From NCBI GenBank assembly GCA_013203465.1, contig JABMNR010000006.1:1-50138 (forward strand): DNA of 50,138 bases, read 5' to 3'. The position numbers were made by a program, and so were the translations under genes. Numbering within the stretch: position 1 is the first letter of the stretch; each line of letters begins with the position of its first letter. Below the pieces are notes generated by a model, which saw only the letters and a list, made by a program, of their open reading frames with translations, made no database searches and was not told where the DNA came from. This DNA comes from Alphaproteobacteria bacterium. GTDB taxonomy: Bacteria > Pseudomonadota > Alphaproteobacteria > Thalassobaculales > Thalassobaculaceae. Positions 1-7,712 of the stretch are shown here, piece by piece.

Positions 1-382
1 CGTTGGCGATGGTCAGGTCGCAGACCACCTGCAGCACGTGGCCGCCGCCGACCGCGAAGCCATTGACCATGGCGATCACCGGCTTCTGCAGCTTGTCGAT
101 GGCGTCGTACATCTCCAGGGTCGGCAGCACGCCGGCGTAGAGGGTGGTGTCCTCCATGCCGTCCTTGCGGCCGCCGATGCAGAAGAACTTGTCCCCCGCT
201 CCGGTGAGCACGATCACCCGGGTCCGGGTTTCGCGGCGGATCGCCTCGATGCAGTCGCGGATCTCGACACAGGTGACCGGGGTGAACATGTTGCCGTCCT
301 CCGGCCGATTGAGGGTGATCCAACCGATCGGGCCGTCCTCCTCGTAGAGGATGGTCTCGAAGGTGGCGGTCGTGGCGGCCAT
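1..382 (-). CDS. Enoyl-CoA hydratase/isomerase (crotonase) family, MenB/BadI-like, 3' end outside window
   Basis: About 127 N-terminal residues are visible; the gene runs off the left edge. The crotonase fold is clear: the oxyanion-hole stretch VIVLTGAGDKFFCIGG (about residues 56-71) and the second oxyanion loop VNGFAVGGGHVLQVVCDL (about 107-124). The FCIGGRKDG stretch resembles the MenB/BadI branch (dihydroxynaphthoyl-CoA synthase, 2-ketocyclohexanecarboxyl-CoA hydrolase) more than classical beta-oxidation hydratases, but the missing C-terminal half prevents a firm call. The ATG at 382 follows the stop of the upstream CoA-transferase by about 24 bp on the same strand, so the two are probably cotranscribed. 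The likely role is a hydration or C-C cleavage step on an acyl-CoA made by that transferase. Confidence 0.85.
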   Translation of the reverse strand, partial: MAATTATFETILYEEDGPIGWITLNRPEDGNMFTPVTCVEIRDCIEAIRRETRTRVIVLTGAGDKFFCIGGRKDGMEDTTLYAGVLPTLEMYDAIDKLQKPVIAMVNGFAVGGGHVLQVVCDLTIAN

Positions 383-406
383 GCGGGTCTCCTTAATTCG
401 GTCGGG

Positions 407-1687
407 TCAGCCGAGCGCGCCGTTATCGCGCAGTGCCCGGCGGCGGTCGGCATCGTAGCCGAGCCAGTCGGCCAATACCGCATCCGCGTCGGCGCCCAGA
501 TCGGGCGGGGCCGAGCGCGGAGAATTCGGCGCGCCGTCGATGTGCACGCCGGTGTTGATCTGCGCCGCCGCCGGCTTGCCGTCGCGCGGCATCGCGTACA
601 GGAACCCGCGCTCACGCAGCGCCGGGTCGGATGCGATCTCGTCGAGCCGCAGGATCGGGCCGGCCGGTACCTTGTGCGTCTCGAACAGCGCCAGCCACTC
701 GGCGCGCGGGCGAGCCAGCAGTCGTTCCTGGATATCGGCGACGATGGCGGCACGGTCGACCCGACGGCCGGCGTTGGTCGCGTGCTCGGCGGCCTCGCCC
801 CGCTTCGGCTCGCCCAGTGCCCCCCAGAACCGCCGCCAGATCGCGTCGTTGCCCAGGCCCAGGGTCAGCGGCGCGTCGGCGGTGTCGAACACCTGATAGA
901 CCGCGATCACGCTGTCCCGCGCGCCCGATCGGCGCGGCAGATCGCCGGAACCGAGATAGCTCGCCAGCCGCGGGGTCATGAACCGGGTCATGCTCTCGAC
1001 CATGGAGACGTCGACCACCGCTCCCTGGCCGGTGCGGCCCTTGCGCACCAAGGCGGCGGCGACCGACAACGCCAGATCGTGGCCGGCCAGCAGATCGGCC
1101 GCCGGGGTGCCGATTTTCTGCGGCGGTGCCTCGGCCTCGCCGGTCAAATCCATCACCCCGGAATAGCCCTCGGCGATCAGGTCGTAGCACGGCGCGTCCC
1201 GCCGGGCGCCGGTCAGCCCAAAGCCGGTGACGGTGGCGACGATCAGGTCCGGCTTGAGCGCGTGCAGGGTCGCCGGGTCCATCGCCAGCTTGGCCTGCAC
1301 ACGGGGCACCTGGTTGGTGACCACCACGTCGGCCGCCCGCACCAGATCCTCGAACACCGCCCGGCCCGCCGCGCTGGTGCTATCGAGCGCCACCGAGCGT
1401 TTGTTGCGGTTGACCGACAGGAACCAGAGCGAATCCCCGGCCAGGAACGGCGGCCCCCAATGCCGGGAATCGTCGCCGCCGCCCGGCCGCTCCAGTTTCA
1501 CCACCTCGGCGCCGAAATCGGCCAGCAGCAAGGTGGCGTACGGCCCGGCGATCGAGGTCGTCAGGTCGAGCACCCGCACCCCGCCGAGCAGATCGAACGG
1601 CGGCGTGGCCGGCGGCGGCGGCAGATCATCTTGCGGCAGGGAGCCAGGCGGCAAGGAATCCTGGGGTAAATCGTCCGGGGGCAACAT
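407..1687 (-). CDS. Family III CoA-transferase (CaiB/BaiF type)
   Basis: The 426-residue protein has family III CoA-transferase features. The N-terminal LLGGVRVLDLTTSIAGPYA and LLADFGAEVVKLERPGGGD segments are the usual nucleotide-fold start, and CYDLIAEGYSGVMDLTGE holds the Asp that forms the acyl-anhydride intermediate in formyl-CoA transferase. It should move CoA between carboxylic acids in the cytoplasm. I take the ATG at 1687; a TTG five codons upstream (1702) is possible. No strong ribosome-binding site is seen for either. The first ~25 residues are an unusual proline/aspartate-rich run of imperfect LPxx repeats absent from typical homologues, so the true start may lie further inside. 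It precedes the crotonase gene and probably feeds it its CoA thioester. Confidence 0.9.
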   Translation of the reverse strand: MLPPDDLPQDSLPPGSLPQDDLPPPPATPPFDLLGGVRVLDLTTSIAGPYATLLLADFGAEVVKLERPGGGDDSRHWGPPFLAGDSLWFLSVNRNKRSVALDSTSAAGRAVFEDLVRAADVVVTNQVPRVQAKLAMDPATLHALKPDLIVATVTGFGLTGARRDAPCYDLIAEGYSGVMDLTGEAEAPPQKIGTPAADLLAGHDLALSVAAALVRKGRTGQGAVVDVSMVESMTRFMTPRLASYLGSGDLPRRSGARDSVIAVYQVFDTADAPLTLGLGNDAIWRRFWGALGEPKRGEAAEHATNAGRRVDRAAIVADIQERLLARPRAEWLALFETHKVPAGPILRLDEIASDPALRERGFLYAMPRDGKPAAAQINTGVHIDGAPNSPRSAPPDLGADADAVLADWLGYDADRRRALRDNGALG

Positions 1688-2215
1688 GTGCGGTCTCGTC
1701 AACTGATCCGGGGGTTATCCGGCTGGATCGCGGGAGCCAGAGCACACCGCCCCCACGCCGCGCCGTCAAGCCGTGGCAACGGGTGGCGCCGTGTCGGGTG
1801 CCATGCCGAGGGTGAATGAGTGGATAAGGCGGTGGGTGGTTGGGACGGCCCGCGACGGGCTGGCCCACCACCCCGCATCCCCGGCCGTAGAGCCGGAGCC
1901 TAGACCGGCACGGTTTCTAGGTCCCGGGGTAAGCCCGGGAGTGCGATGCGGGAATGCGATGAACGATGGCGGCCGGCTCGCCAAAGTCTGAGGCGCATCA
2001 GGATGTCGGATCAACCCGATGGACAGCTAAAGGTCAGCTCAAGCATCCAGCCCGCAAGCGATGACGGGAAGAACGGCGCCGGGCCCGAGGTGCGGGTACC
2101 CACGAGCTCGATCGGCTGATCGACATCCAAGGGCGTCGGCGGTTGCCGCACATCGTTGACACCGGAGACCCGCCATGTCCCGATGAACACGGGCGAAAGA
2201 GACACGTGGGCGGGC
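1688..2215. other. Long divergent intergenic region with palindromic repeat copy A
   Basis: About 530 bp separate the CoA-transferase gene (minus) from the alpha/beta hydrolase gene (plus). I see no convincing gene. The stretch holds a small GC-rich hairpin (GCCCG-CGA-CGGGC, 1848-1860) and a repeat related to the palindromic elements near 5130 and 21550. Divergent promoters must lie here, but no clear -35/-10 pair stands out. Confidence 0.5.
1871..1960. repeat. Dispersed intergenic palindromic repeat, copy A (degenerate)
   Basis: Contains CATCCCCGGCCGTAGAGCCGG and, further on, GTCCCGGGGTAAGCCCGGGA followed by GCGGGAATGCG. The same modules (ATCCCCGGCC..GAGCCGG and CCGGGAATGCG) occur in copy B at about 5130. 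The layout resembles the genome-wide palindromic units common between genes of alphaproteobacteria. This copy is the most degenerate of the three. Confidence 0.5.
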
Positions 2216-3070
2216 ATGGAGTTTCTCGATCTACCAGACATCAAGATCGCCTACCGCCGTGAGGGCGCCGGGCCGCCGCTGGTGTTTCTGCACGGCTGGC
2301 CGGAATGGTCCGGCATCTGGCGGCGCAACCTGCCGGTGCTGCGCGACCGGTTCGAGGTGGTGGCGCCGGATTTACGTAATTTCGGCGACAGCGTCGGCGA
2401 GCAGGCCGCCGACATCGACCACTATGTCGCCGATCTGGAAGCGTTGGTCGATTATCTGGGCTACGACCGGTTCGGGCTGGTGAGCCATGACGTCGGCGCC
2501 TTCCTGGCCCAGGACTACGCCCGACGGCACCCCGACCGGCTGGCCGGGCTGTTCTTTTTCGACTGCCCGCATTTCGGCCTCGGCCGGCGCTGGGTCGAGG
2601 GCGGACAGGTGCGGGAGATCTGGTACCAAAGCTTCCATCAGTTGCCGCTCGCCGAGGAGCTGGTCGGCGCCTCGCGCGCCAGTTGCCGCGCCTATTTCCG
2701 GCATTTCCTCGCGCACTGGGCGCGCGACCCTTCGGCGTTCGACGATGTGCTGGAGGAATGGGTCGACAATTTCCTGAAGCCCGGTCGGCTGGCCGGCGGC
2801 TTTCGCTGGTACAGCGTCGCCGCCGAGCGGCGGCTGAAGGCGATGGACGGCGGCAGCCAGGAACAGAGGGCGAAAATCCAGATCCCCGCCTATTCGCTGT
2901 GGGGGGCGCACGACCCGATCCTGCGCGCCGATTGGCAGCCGACCCTGGCGGAGGTTTTCGCCGACATCGAGCTCGACATCGCCCCCAAGGCCGGCCATTT
3001 CGTCGCTTGGGAGCAGCCCAAGCTCGCCAACGAGCGGATCGCCAGGTTCTTCGAGCAGCGGTTCGCCTGA
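2216..3070 (+). CDS. Alpha/beta hydrolase of the epoxide hydrolase / haloalkanoate dehalogenase type
   Basis: The 284-residue hydrolase has the oxyanion HGWP motif at about residues 26-29 and the nucleophile elbow VSHDVGA with Asp92. An Asp nucleophile is typical of epoxide hydrolases and haloacetate/haloalkane dehalogenases, not esterases. A C-terminal GHF supplies the catalytic His and GAHDP the likely acid. I chose the ATG at 2216 (protein MEFLDLPDIKIAY) because homologues begin near there and a GGGCGGG stretch precedes it; in-frame starts also exist at 2183 (ATG) and 2156 (TTG). A GST gene begins 20 bp downstream on the same strand, suggesting a small detoxification operon for electrophilic (epoxide or halogenated) compounds. 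The substrate is not predictable. Confidence 0.88.
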   Translation: MEFLDLPDIKIAYRREGAGPPLVFLHGWPEWSGIWRRNLPVLRDRFEVVAPDLRNFGDSVGEQAADIDHYVADLEALVDYLGYDRFGLVSHDVGAFLAQDYARRHPDRLAGLFFFDCPHFGLGRRWVEGGQVREIWYQSFHQLPLAEELVGASRASCRAYFRHFLAHWARDPSAFDDVLEEWVDNFLKPGRLAGGFRWYSVAAERRLKAMDGGSQEQRAKIQIPAYSLWGAHDPILRADWQPTLAEVFADIELDIAPKAGHFVAWEQPKLANERIARFFEQRFA

Positions 3071-3089
3071 GCGCCGTGGATACGCTGCC

Positions 3090-3806
3090 ATGACCCTACG
3101 CCTGCACTGGTCGCCGGACAGCGCCAATCTGGTCGTCCGCATCGCGCTCGAAACCTTGGCTCTGCCGTTCGAGGGCGTGCGGATCAACCGGGCGGCGGGG
3201 GATCACAAGCGGCCGGAGTATCTGGCGCTGAACCCGCAGGGATTGATCCCGGTGCTGCAAGACGGCGATCTGGTGCTGTTCGAGACCGGCGCCATCCTGT
3301 GGCATGTGGCCGAGCGCGCCGGCCGCCTCGGCCCCGATGGTCCGTTGATGGACGATCCCGCCGCCCGGGCCGCCGCGCTGCGCTGGGTGTTCTATCTGTC
3401 GAACACGGTGCACGCCGATCTGCGGGTGGCGTTCTACGCCGATCGCTATCTCGACGACGCGGCGGCGGTGCCGAGCCTGCGCCGGGGCATCGCCCGGCGG
3501 CTGCGCGGCCACGGTGCCTTGATGGAGGCGCAACTTGCGAAGACCGGCGGCCTGATCGGGCCGAGCGTGACGGTGGCGGACATCTACCTCGCGGTCTGCC
3601 TGCGCTGGGCGCAGCTCTATCCCGCCGGTGCGCCGTTGCTGGCGGGGCTGGCCGAGTGGCCCCGGCTGCACGCGCTTGGCGCCCGCATCGAAGGGCTGGC
3701 GGGCGCGCGGCGGGCGTTCGCCGCCGAGATGATCCCGGCCGACCGCGCCCTCACCGCGCCGCAGCCGCCGAATCTGCCGCGCGATCAGATAACCGGGGTG
3801 GTTTGA
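3090..3806 (+). CDS. Glutathione S-transferase family protein
   Basis: The 238-residue protein has an N-terminal thioredoxin-like GST domain (residues 1-80): the early segment HWSPDSANLVVRIALE at the active-site helix, NPQGLIPVL with the cis-proline, and the gamma-glutamyl-binding FETGAIL. An all-helical C-terminal domain follows, with the N-capping TVADIYLAV stretch near residue 165. It probably conjugates or reduces substrates with glutathione in the cytoplasm. It starts 20 bp after the Asp-nucleophile hydrolase stop, so the two are likely cotranscribed; a glutathione step would fit epoxide or halide detoxification. It ends 4 bp before the convergent GNAT gene. Confidence 0.88.
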   Translation: MTLRLHWSPDSANLVVRIALETLALPFEGVRINRAAGDHKRPEYLALNPQGLIPVLQDGDLVLFETGAILWHVAERAGRLGPDGPLMDDPAARAAALRWVFYLSNTVHADLRVAFYADRYLDDAAAVPSLRRGIARRLRGHGALMEAQLAKTGGLIGPSVTVADIYLAVCLRWAQLYPAGAPLLAGLAEWPRLHALGARIEGLAGARRAFAAEMIPADRALTAPQPPNLPRDQITGVV

Positions 3807-3809
3807 GCC

Positions 3810-4409
3810 TCACACCGTTGCCTTGATGCGCATGGTCACGCGCGGGGTCCAGTTGCGCGGCCGGTTCGGTAAATCCTCCCGGACAACCCGGAAGCCAGCG
3901 CGGCGGAACAGCGGCTCGGTGCCGAAATACGCGTTGTCGTCGCCGGTGCGCCCCTCACCGGCGCGCGGATAGGCTTCGACGGCGGGGGCGCCGTGCTCGG
4001 CGGCGTAGGCCACCGCCGCCCGGATCAAGGCGAGCGCGATACCGCGGCCGCGCGTTGTCTTGCGCACGGTGACACAGGGGATGACCCAGACAGCCGTGTC
4101 GTCGACGCGCGGTGTCGCCCGCGAGGCCTCGACGCGCGCGAAGTCGCTCCGGGGGGCGACGGCGATCCAGCCGACCGGCTCATCGCCCTCGAAGGCCAGC
4201 AGACCCGGCGCCCGCCGCCGCCGCGCGAGGGCCGTCATCGCCGCGCGCCGCCGCTGGTTCTCGGCACCGTCGCCCGGCAGCGCGCGCATCTGCGCGTCGG
4301 TCAAGCGGGGATGCATGCACCAACAACTCGCGCCCCAGCTGCCGCGCAAGACCGCGCCCATGGCCTCCACGAGCGACGGGGTGAGTGGACGGATGGTGAG
4401 CGCTGTCAT
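3810..4409 (-). CDS. GNAT family N-acetyltransferase
   Basis: The 199-residue protein has the GNAT fold. VGWIAVAPRSDF is the central strand region, VIPCVTVRKTTRGRGIALALI (about residues 109-129) contains the RGRGIA pyrophosphate-binding loop for acetyl-CoA, and the C-terminal part (FRRAGFRVVRED) matches the last strands. The N-terminal SWGASCWCMHPRL segment is typical of a subgroup of uncharacterised GNATs. The acceptor is unknown. It lies 7 bp downstream of the gene at 4417-5100, so the two are probably cotranscribed. Confidence 0.88.
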   Translation of the reverse strand: MTALTIRPLTPSLVEAMGAVLRGSWGASCWCMHPRLTDAQMRALPGDGAENQRRRAAMTALARRRRAPGLLAFEGDEPVGWIAVAPRSDFARVEASRATPRVDDTAVWVIPCVTVRKTTRGRGIALALIRAAVAYAAEHGAPAVEAYPRAGEGRTGDDNAYFGTEPLFRRAGFRVVREDLPNRPRNWTPRVTMRIKATV

Positions 4410-4416
4410 CCGGCCC

Positions 4417-5100
4417 TCACATCCCCGGCCGCTGCTCGGTCAGTGAGAACAGCAACTGGTACAGCCCGGCCTGTACATCCACCGCACCGCGTTCCGCCAA
4501 CCCGACTTCGATGCCGGAGGCCGCCAGTGCCGCCGCGACCGCCGCCCGGTCGGTGCCTTCAATCACAGCGGTGAACGGCGCCTCGCCGTCGGCGCCGGTG
4601 CGGATCGCCTGCTCCTTGGTCGCCACCAGGGACTGGCCGCGATCCGCCTCCCAAAGCTGTAGCCGGGTGATGCCGGGATGGTCGCGCAGGCCGTGCAGCG
4701 CATCGCCGCCGAGCCAGCGGGCGATCGGCTCGCGCGCGGCCTCCGGCGGGGCGTAGCGCACGGTGGCGATCACCCCGCCCGCCACCTCGCCCACCGTCAG
4801 CCGCACCCGGCAGGCGGCGCGGATGAAGTTGCGGAACGCCGGCATCATCCGCTGGGTCCACTCGGTCGGGTTGTCGAGCGAGCGGCGGTAGACCGGGTGG
4901 GCGAAGCTGTCGAGGCCGTCGACGTCGTAGACCGCGAGATAGCGGTGCCTGCCGCGGCCGATCTTCTTGAACCGCCGGCCGATCCGCCAACCGGCGACGC
5001 CGACCCGCTCCGGCACATGCTGACGGAAGTACCACTCGTTGAACTCGGCCTCGGCCGAGGGCGCGACATCGCCCCACACCGCCATCACGCCGTCGGTCAT
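4417..5100 (-). CDS. Uncharacterised protein with EthD-like (dimeric alpha/beta barrel) character
   Basis: The 227-residue protein starts at the ATG at 5100 (MTDGVMAVWGDVAP). A longer reading exists upstream but runs through the repeat copy B and is not protein-like. The segment EAEFNEWYFRQHVPERVGVAGWRIGRRFKK, followed by RYLAVYDVDGLDSFAHPVYRRSL, resembles ferredoxin-fold small enzymes related to EthD, with a short N-terminal and a second, weaker C-terminal half. No catalytic residues can be named. It is the first gene of a two-gene minus-strand unit with the GNAT gene. It may act on a small aromatic or lactone metabolite, but that is only a fold-level guess. Confidence 0.65.
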   Translation of the reverse strand: MTDGVMAVWGDVAPSAEAEFNEWYFRQHVPERVGVAGWRIGRRFKKIGRGRHRYLAVYDVDGLDSFAHPVYRRSLDNPTEWTQRMMPAFRNFIRAACRVRLTVGEVAGGVIATVRYAPPEAAREPIARWLGGDALHGLRDHPGITRLQLWEADRGQSLVATKEQAIRTGADGEAPFTAVIEGTDRAAVAAALAASGIEVGLAERGAVDVQAGLYQLLFSLTEQRPGM

Positions 5101-5129
5101 GTGCCGCTCTGTTGCATAGTGATCCACCT

Positions 5130-5215
5130 TGCCCGTATCCCCGGCCTTGAGCCGGGGGCCAGAATTACCCCACCCTAGATCCCGGATCGCGTTGCGTCCG
5201 GGAATGCGTATAAGA
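5130..5215. repeat. Dispersed intergenic palindromic repeat, copy B
   Basis: Between divergent genes. ATCCCCGGCCTTGAGCCGGGG is followed by CCCGGATCGCGTTGCGTCCGGG (5181-5202), which nearly forms a hairpin (CCCGGA..TCCGGG), and by AATGCGTATAAGAGA. Copy C near 21620 shares CCCGGATCGC-TGCGCGTCCGGGGATGC and AGAAAGAGAG. Confidence 0.65.
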
Positions 5216-5251
5216 GAGCGTCGAGACAGCGACCGCAACCGGAGAAGGCCG

Positions 5252-5695
5252 ATGAACATCTTGCTGATCCAGGGCGCCAACATGGAATGGCTCGGCCGGC
5301 GGCAGCCGGAGCTGTACGGCACCACCACCACGGACGAGCTCGACGCCATCATGCGAGCCGAGGTCAAACGCCACGGCGTCGAGCTGGAGATCGCCTACAC
5401 CAACGTCGAGGGCGAGGCGATCAGCCGGATCTACGCCGCCGCCCGGGCCGGGGTCGACGGGCTGCTGATGAACCCGGCGGGCTTTCTCTATGCCGGCTAC
5501 GCGCTGCGCGATTGCCTGCGCGGGGTGCGGCTGCCCTATGTCGAGGTGCATATGACCAACCTCGAGCGCCGGGGCATGCATTCGGTGCTGGCCGAGGAGG
5601 CCGACGGGTTGATCGTCGGGCTCGGGGTCGAGTCCTACGTGCTCGGCCTCGACGCCCTGGTCCGGGTGATCCGCCGCAACGCCACACCGGGCTGA
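5252..5695 (+). CDS. Type II 3-dehydroquinate dehydratase-like protein with altered active site
   Basis: The 147-residue protein has the length and fold pattern of AroQ: IQGANMEWLGRRQPELYG (catalytic-type Tyr22), LLMNPAGF (Asn74), LPYVEVHMTN (Glu98, His100) and GLIVGLGVESYVLGL near the end. Two things differ from true dehydroquinases. The conserved THTS after the Asn is LYAG here, so the active-site His is a Tyr (residue 80). The lid segment after His100 is about three residues shorter. The start at 5252 follows GGAGAAGGCCG. It may be a paralogue with a new substrate, and the nearby catabolic genes rather than aromatic biosynthesis genes fit that. Its stop abuts the convergent methylglyoxal synthase stop. 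Confidence 0.75.
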   Translation: MNILLIQGANMEWLGRRQPELYGTTTTDELDAIMRAEVKRHGVELEIAYTNVEGEAISRIYAAARAGVDGLLMNPAGFLYAGYALRDCLRGVRLPYVEVHMTNLERRGMHSVLAEEADGLIVGLGVESYVLGLDALVRVIRRNATPG

Positions 5696-6151
5696 TCAGC
5701 TCTCCGGTATCCGGCTCGGCACCACCCGTTCCAGATAGCTCGAATAATCCGTCGACGCCGGCGTATAGGGAGTGTCGAACAGCGGGCTGCCCATGACGAA
5801 ATCGGCGGTGGTGTGGTTGCAAGCCAGCACGATGTTGTACACCGTCGACAGCCGGACCAGGGCCTTGACGTCGACGTCGTGCGGCATCGCCGACATCGGA
5901 TCGGCGAAGAAGATCAAGGCGTCCAACCGGCCCTCGGCGATCAACGCCCCCATCTGCTGATCGCCGCCGAGCGGGCCGCTCTTCAAGCGGTGAATGTCGA
6001 GATCGAGCGCGTCGGCCAGCATCGCGCCGGTGGTGCCGGTGGCCCACAACTCGTGCGCCGCCAATTGGTCGCGATGCTCCCGCGCCCAATCCAGCAGTTC
6101 GGCCTTCTTGGCGTCATGGGCGACCAGGCCGATCCGCTTGCGCGCCTGCAT
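5696..6151 (-). CDS. mgsA: Methylglyoxal synthase
   Basis: The 151-residue protein matches MgsA closely: the N-terminal IGLVAHDAKK with His12, SGPLGGDQQMGA with catalytic Asp64, and MPHDVDVKALVR with His91 and Asp94. It converts dihydroxyacetone phosphate to methylglyoxal and phosphate in the cytoplasm. The ATG at 6151 (MQARKR) fits the usual length; a longer reading is not protein-like. It is last in a minus-strand group after a 2OG oxygenase, a KDG-type kinase and a cupin. Its presence beside KDG-type metabolism may act as an overflow for triose phosphate made from 2-keto-3-deoxy sugars. Confidence 0.93.
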   Translation of the reverse strand: MQARKRIGLVAHDAKKAELLDWAREHRDQLAAHELWATGTTGAMLADALDLDIHRLKSGPLGGDQQMGALIAEGRLDALIFFADPMSAMPHDVDVKALVRLSTVYNIVLACNHTTADFVMGSPLFDTPYTPASTDYSSYLERVVPSRIPES

Positions 6152-6189
6152 CAGTCCCGCTCCGGTTTGCGGTGCCGCGCCGGATCGGC

Positions 6190-6702
6190 TCACCGGATGA
6201 ACTGGTCGACGTACTCGGCGCCCAGCCCGACCTCGGTGTAGTGCGCACGGCACATGTCGATCTTGGCGAACACGTCCTCGAAGCCGGTGCTGTTGCCCTG
6301 CTCGTCGACGTAATACATGCAGCCGGCGATGTTGAAGAAGGTGATCATCTCCGCGCAATCCTCGTCGACTACCAGGGTGTGGGTCTCGCCCGGCGGCTCG
6401 AACACGTAGGAGCCCTCGGTGGCGATCCAGTCATGCTCCAGATAGCGCCACTGCCCCTTGAGCACGAAGCCGTGCACCGGGGCGGGGTGCAGATGCCGGC
6501 TCAGCACGCCGGACTTGCGCACCCGCAGCAGGTTGCACCAGCCGCCGTTCAACGTGTTGAACATCAGCGGCCGGAACCAAACGTTGGCCGCCTGCGGCAC
6601 CCAGACCCGCTCATCCTCGGGGATCGCTGTCTCGACGATCTCCATCGGCGACAGCGGATGGGTCGAAGCCGGACGCTCGGTCTTGACGGCGGTTACGCTC
6701 AT
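6190..6702 (-). CDS. Cupin-fold dioxygenase-like protein (2,4'-dihydroxyacetophenone dioxygenase family)
   Basis: The 170-residue single-domain cupin has the metal-binding stretch SRHLHPAPVHGFVLKGQW and the second cupin motif SYVFEPPGETHTLVV. The order and the WRYLEHDW segment recall the DAD family, Fe(II) enzymes that cleave an aliphatic C-C bond beside a carbonyl. I take the ATG at 6702 because a GGAG lies 9 bases upstream; an ATG at 6717 would put the start ahead of that site. It lies 38 bp before mgsA and 58 bp after the kinase gene, all on the minus strand. Whether it is a dioxygenase, isomerase or binding protein cannot be settled. Confidence 0.8.
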   Translation of the reverse strand: MSVTAVKTERPASTHPLSPMEIVETAIPEDERVWVPQAANVWFRPLMFNTLNGGWCNLLRVRKSGVLSRHLHPAPVHGFVLKGQWRYLEHDWIATEGSYVFEPPGETHTLVVDEDCAEMITFFNIAGCMYYVDEQGNSTGFEDVFAKIDMCRAHYTEVGLGAEYVDQFIR

Positions 6703-6760
6703 CGTTCGGGTCTCCAAAAATCGGTGATGGGATCAGTTTAGCCAACTCACCGCCAGGTAT

Positions 6761-7708
6761 TCACGGCAAAAGCGCCACGACATCGGTGCGCGTTGGGATC
6801 GGCGCCACGGCACCATAACCGGTGGTGGTCAGCGCCGCCGCCACCCCGGCATAGCGCGCGGCGGTGAACGGGTCGTCGCCGGCCGCCAGCCGGGCCAGGA
6901 ACGCGCCGTCGAAAGTGTCACCGGCCCCGGTGGCGTCGACCGGCTCGACCGGATGCGGCCCCAGCCTCTCGCGCCGGTCGGCGGTGGCGATCAACGCGCC
7001 CGCCTCCCCCATCTTCAGCGCCACCACGCGCGGCCCGCGCGCCAGATAGGCGTCGACGATGGCGTCCGGCTCCTCGATGCCCAGCAACACGCGGGAGTCG
7101 TCCAGCGACGGCAGCGCGATGGTGCAGCGTTCCATCGCCCCGTGCATCACCGCCCGCGCCGTGTCCAGCGACCACAGCTTGAGCCGCAAATTAGTGTCGT
7201 AGGCGACCTCGCACCCGGCGACCCGCGCCGCCTCGATCAGCGCGAAGCCGGCGTCACGCGGCCCCTCGCCCACCGCTTGGCTAATGCCCGAGAGCTGCAC
7301 GATCCGGGTGCGCGGCAACAGATCCAGCGGCAGGTCGTCCGAGCGGTAGCAGCTAGCCGCCGAGCCGGCGCGGTAATAGGCGAAATCGCGGCCGGCCGGC
7401 GACGGGGTGATGATGTAAAGCCCGGTCGGCGCGGTGGGATCGGTCAGGACCGGGGTGTGATCCACCTCTTCCCGCGTCCACAGCGCCCGCAGCTCGCGGC
7501 CGAAAGCATCGTCACCGACGGCGGAGGCATAGGCGACCCGCGCGCCCTGCCGGGCGGCGGCGACCGCGCAGTTCGAGGTGTCGCCGCCGTATCCCGCGCG
7601 GTAGGTCGGTGCCCCGTCCGAACCGCCGCCGTTGCCCGTCGTGTCGATCCGGGTCAACTCCATCAGCGGCTCGCCGAAGCACAGTAGGTCGATCTCGCGA
7701 TCGGTCAT
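6761..7708 (-). CDS. PfkB-family sugar kinase, probably 2-keto-3-deoxygluconate kinase
   Basis: The 315-residue ribokinase-fold protein has the N-terminal LLCFGEPLMELT and GGDTSNCAVAAARQG (substrate loop), and the PfkB signature DATGAGDTFDGAFLARL with the catalytic Asp near residue 255. The GEPLME start and TGLYI, YYRAGSAAS segments are typical of KDG kinases, which phosphorylate 2-keto-3-deoxygluconate to KDPG, but other keto-deoxy sugars cannot be excluded. It begins 4 bp after the 2OG oxygenase stop, so the genes are cotranscribed. Together with the RraA/HpaI aldolase operon across the divergent promoter, it suggests catabolism of sugar acids. Confidence 0.85.
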   Translation of the reverse strand: MTDREIDLLCFGEPLMELTRIDTTGNGGGSDGAPTYRAGYGGDTSNCAVAAARQGARVAYASAVGDDAFGRELRALWTREEVDHTPVLTDPTAPTGLYIITPSPAGRDFAYYRAGSAASCYRSDDLPLDLLPRTRIVQLSGISQAVGEGPRDAGFALIEAARVAGCEVAYDTNLRLKLWSLDTARAVMHGAMERCTIALPSLDDSRVLLGIEEPDAIVDAYLARGPRVVALKMGEAGALIATADRRERLGPHPVEPVDATGAGDTFDGAFLARLAAGDDPFTAARYAGVAAALTTTGYGAVAPIPTRTDVVALLP

Positions 7709-7712
7709 GGGA

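Noticed and set aside
38-1669. Very long open frame on the plus strand opposite the CoA-transferase
   Set aside because: Composition is Arg/Gly/His/Ala-rich without motifs, and it lies opposite a clear gene; it is a high-GC shadow.
1848-1860. GCCCG-CGA-CGGGC hairpin as terminator
   Set aside because: No T tract and far from either gene end; common by chance in such GC-rich DNA.
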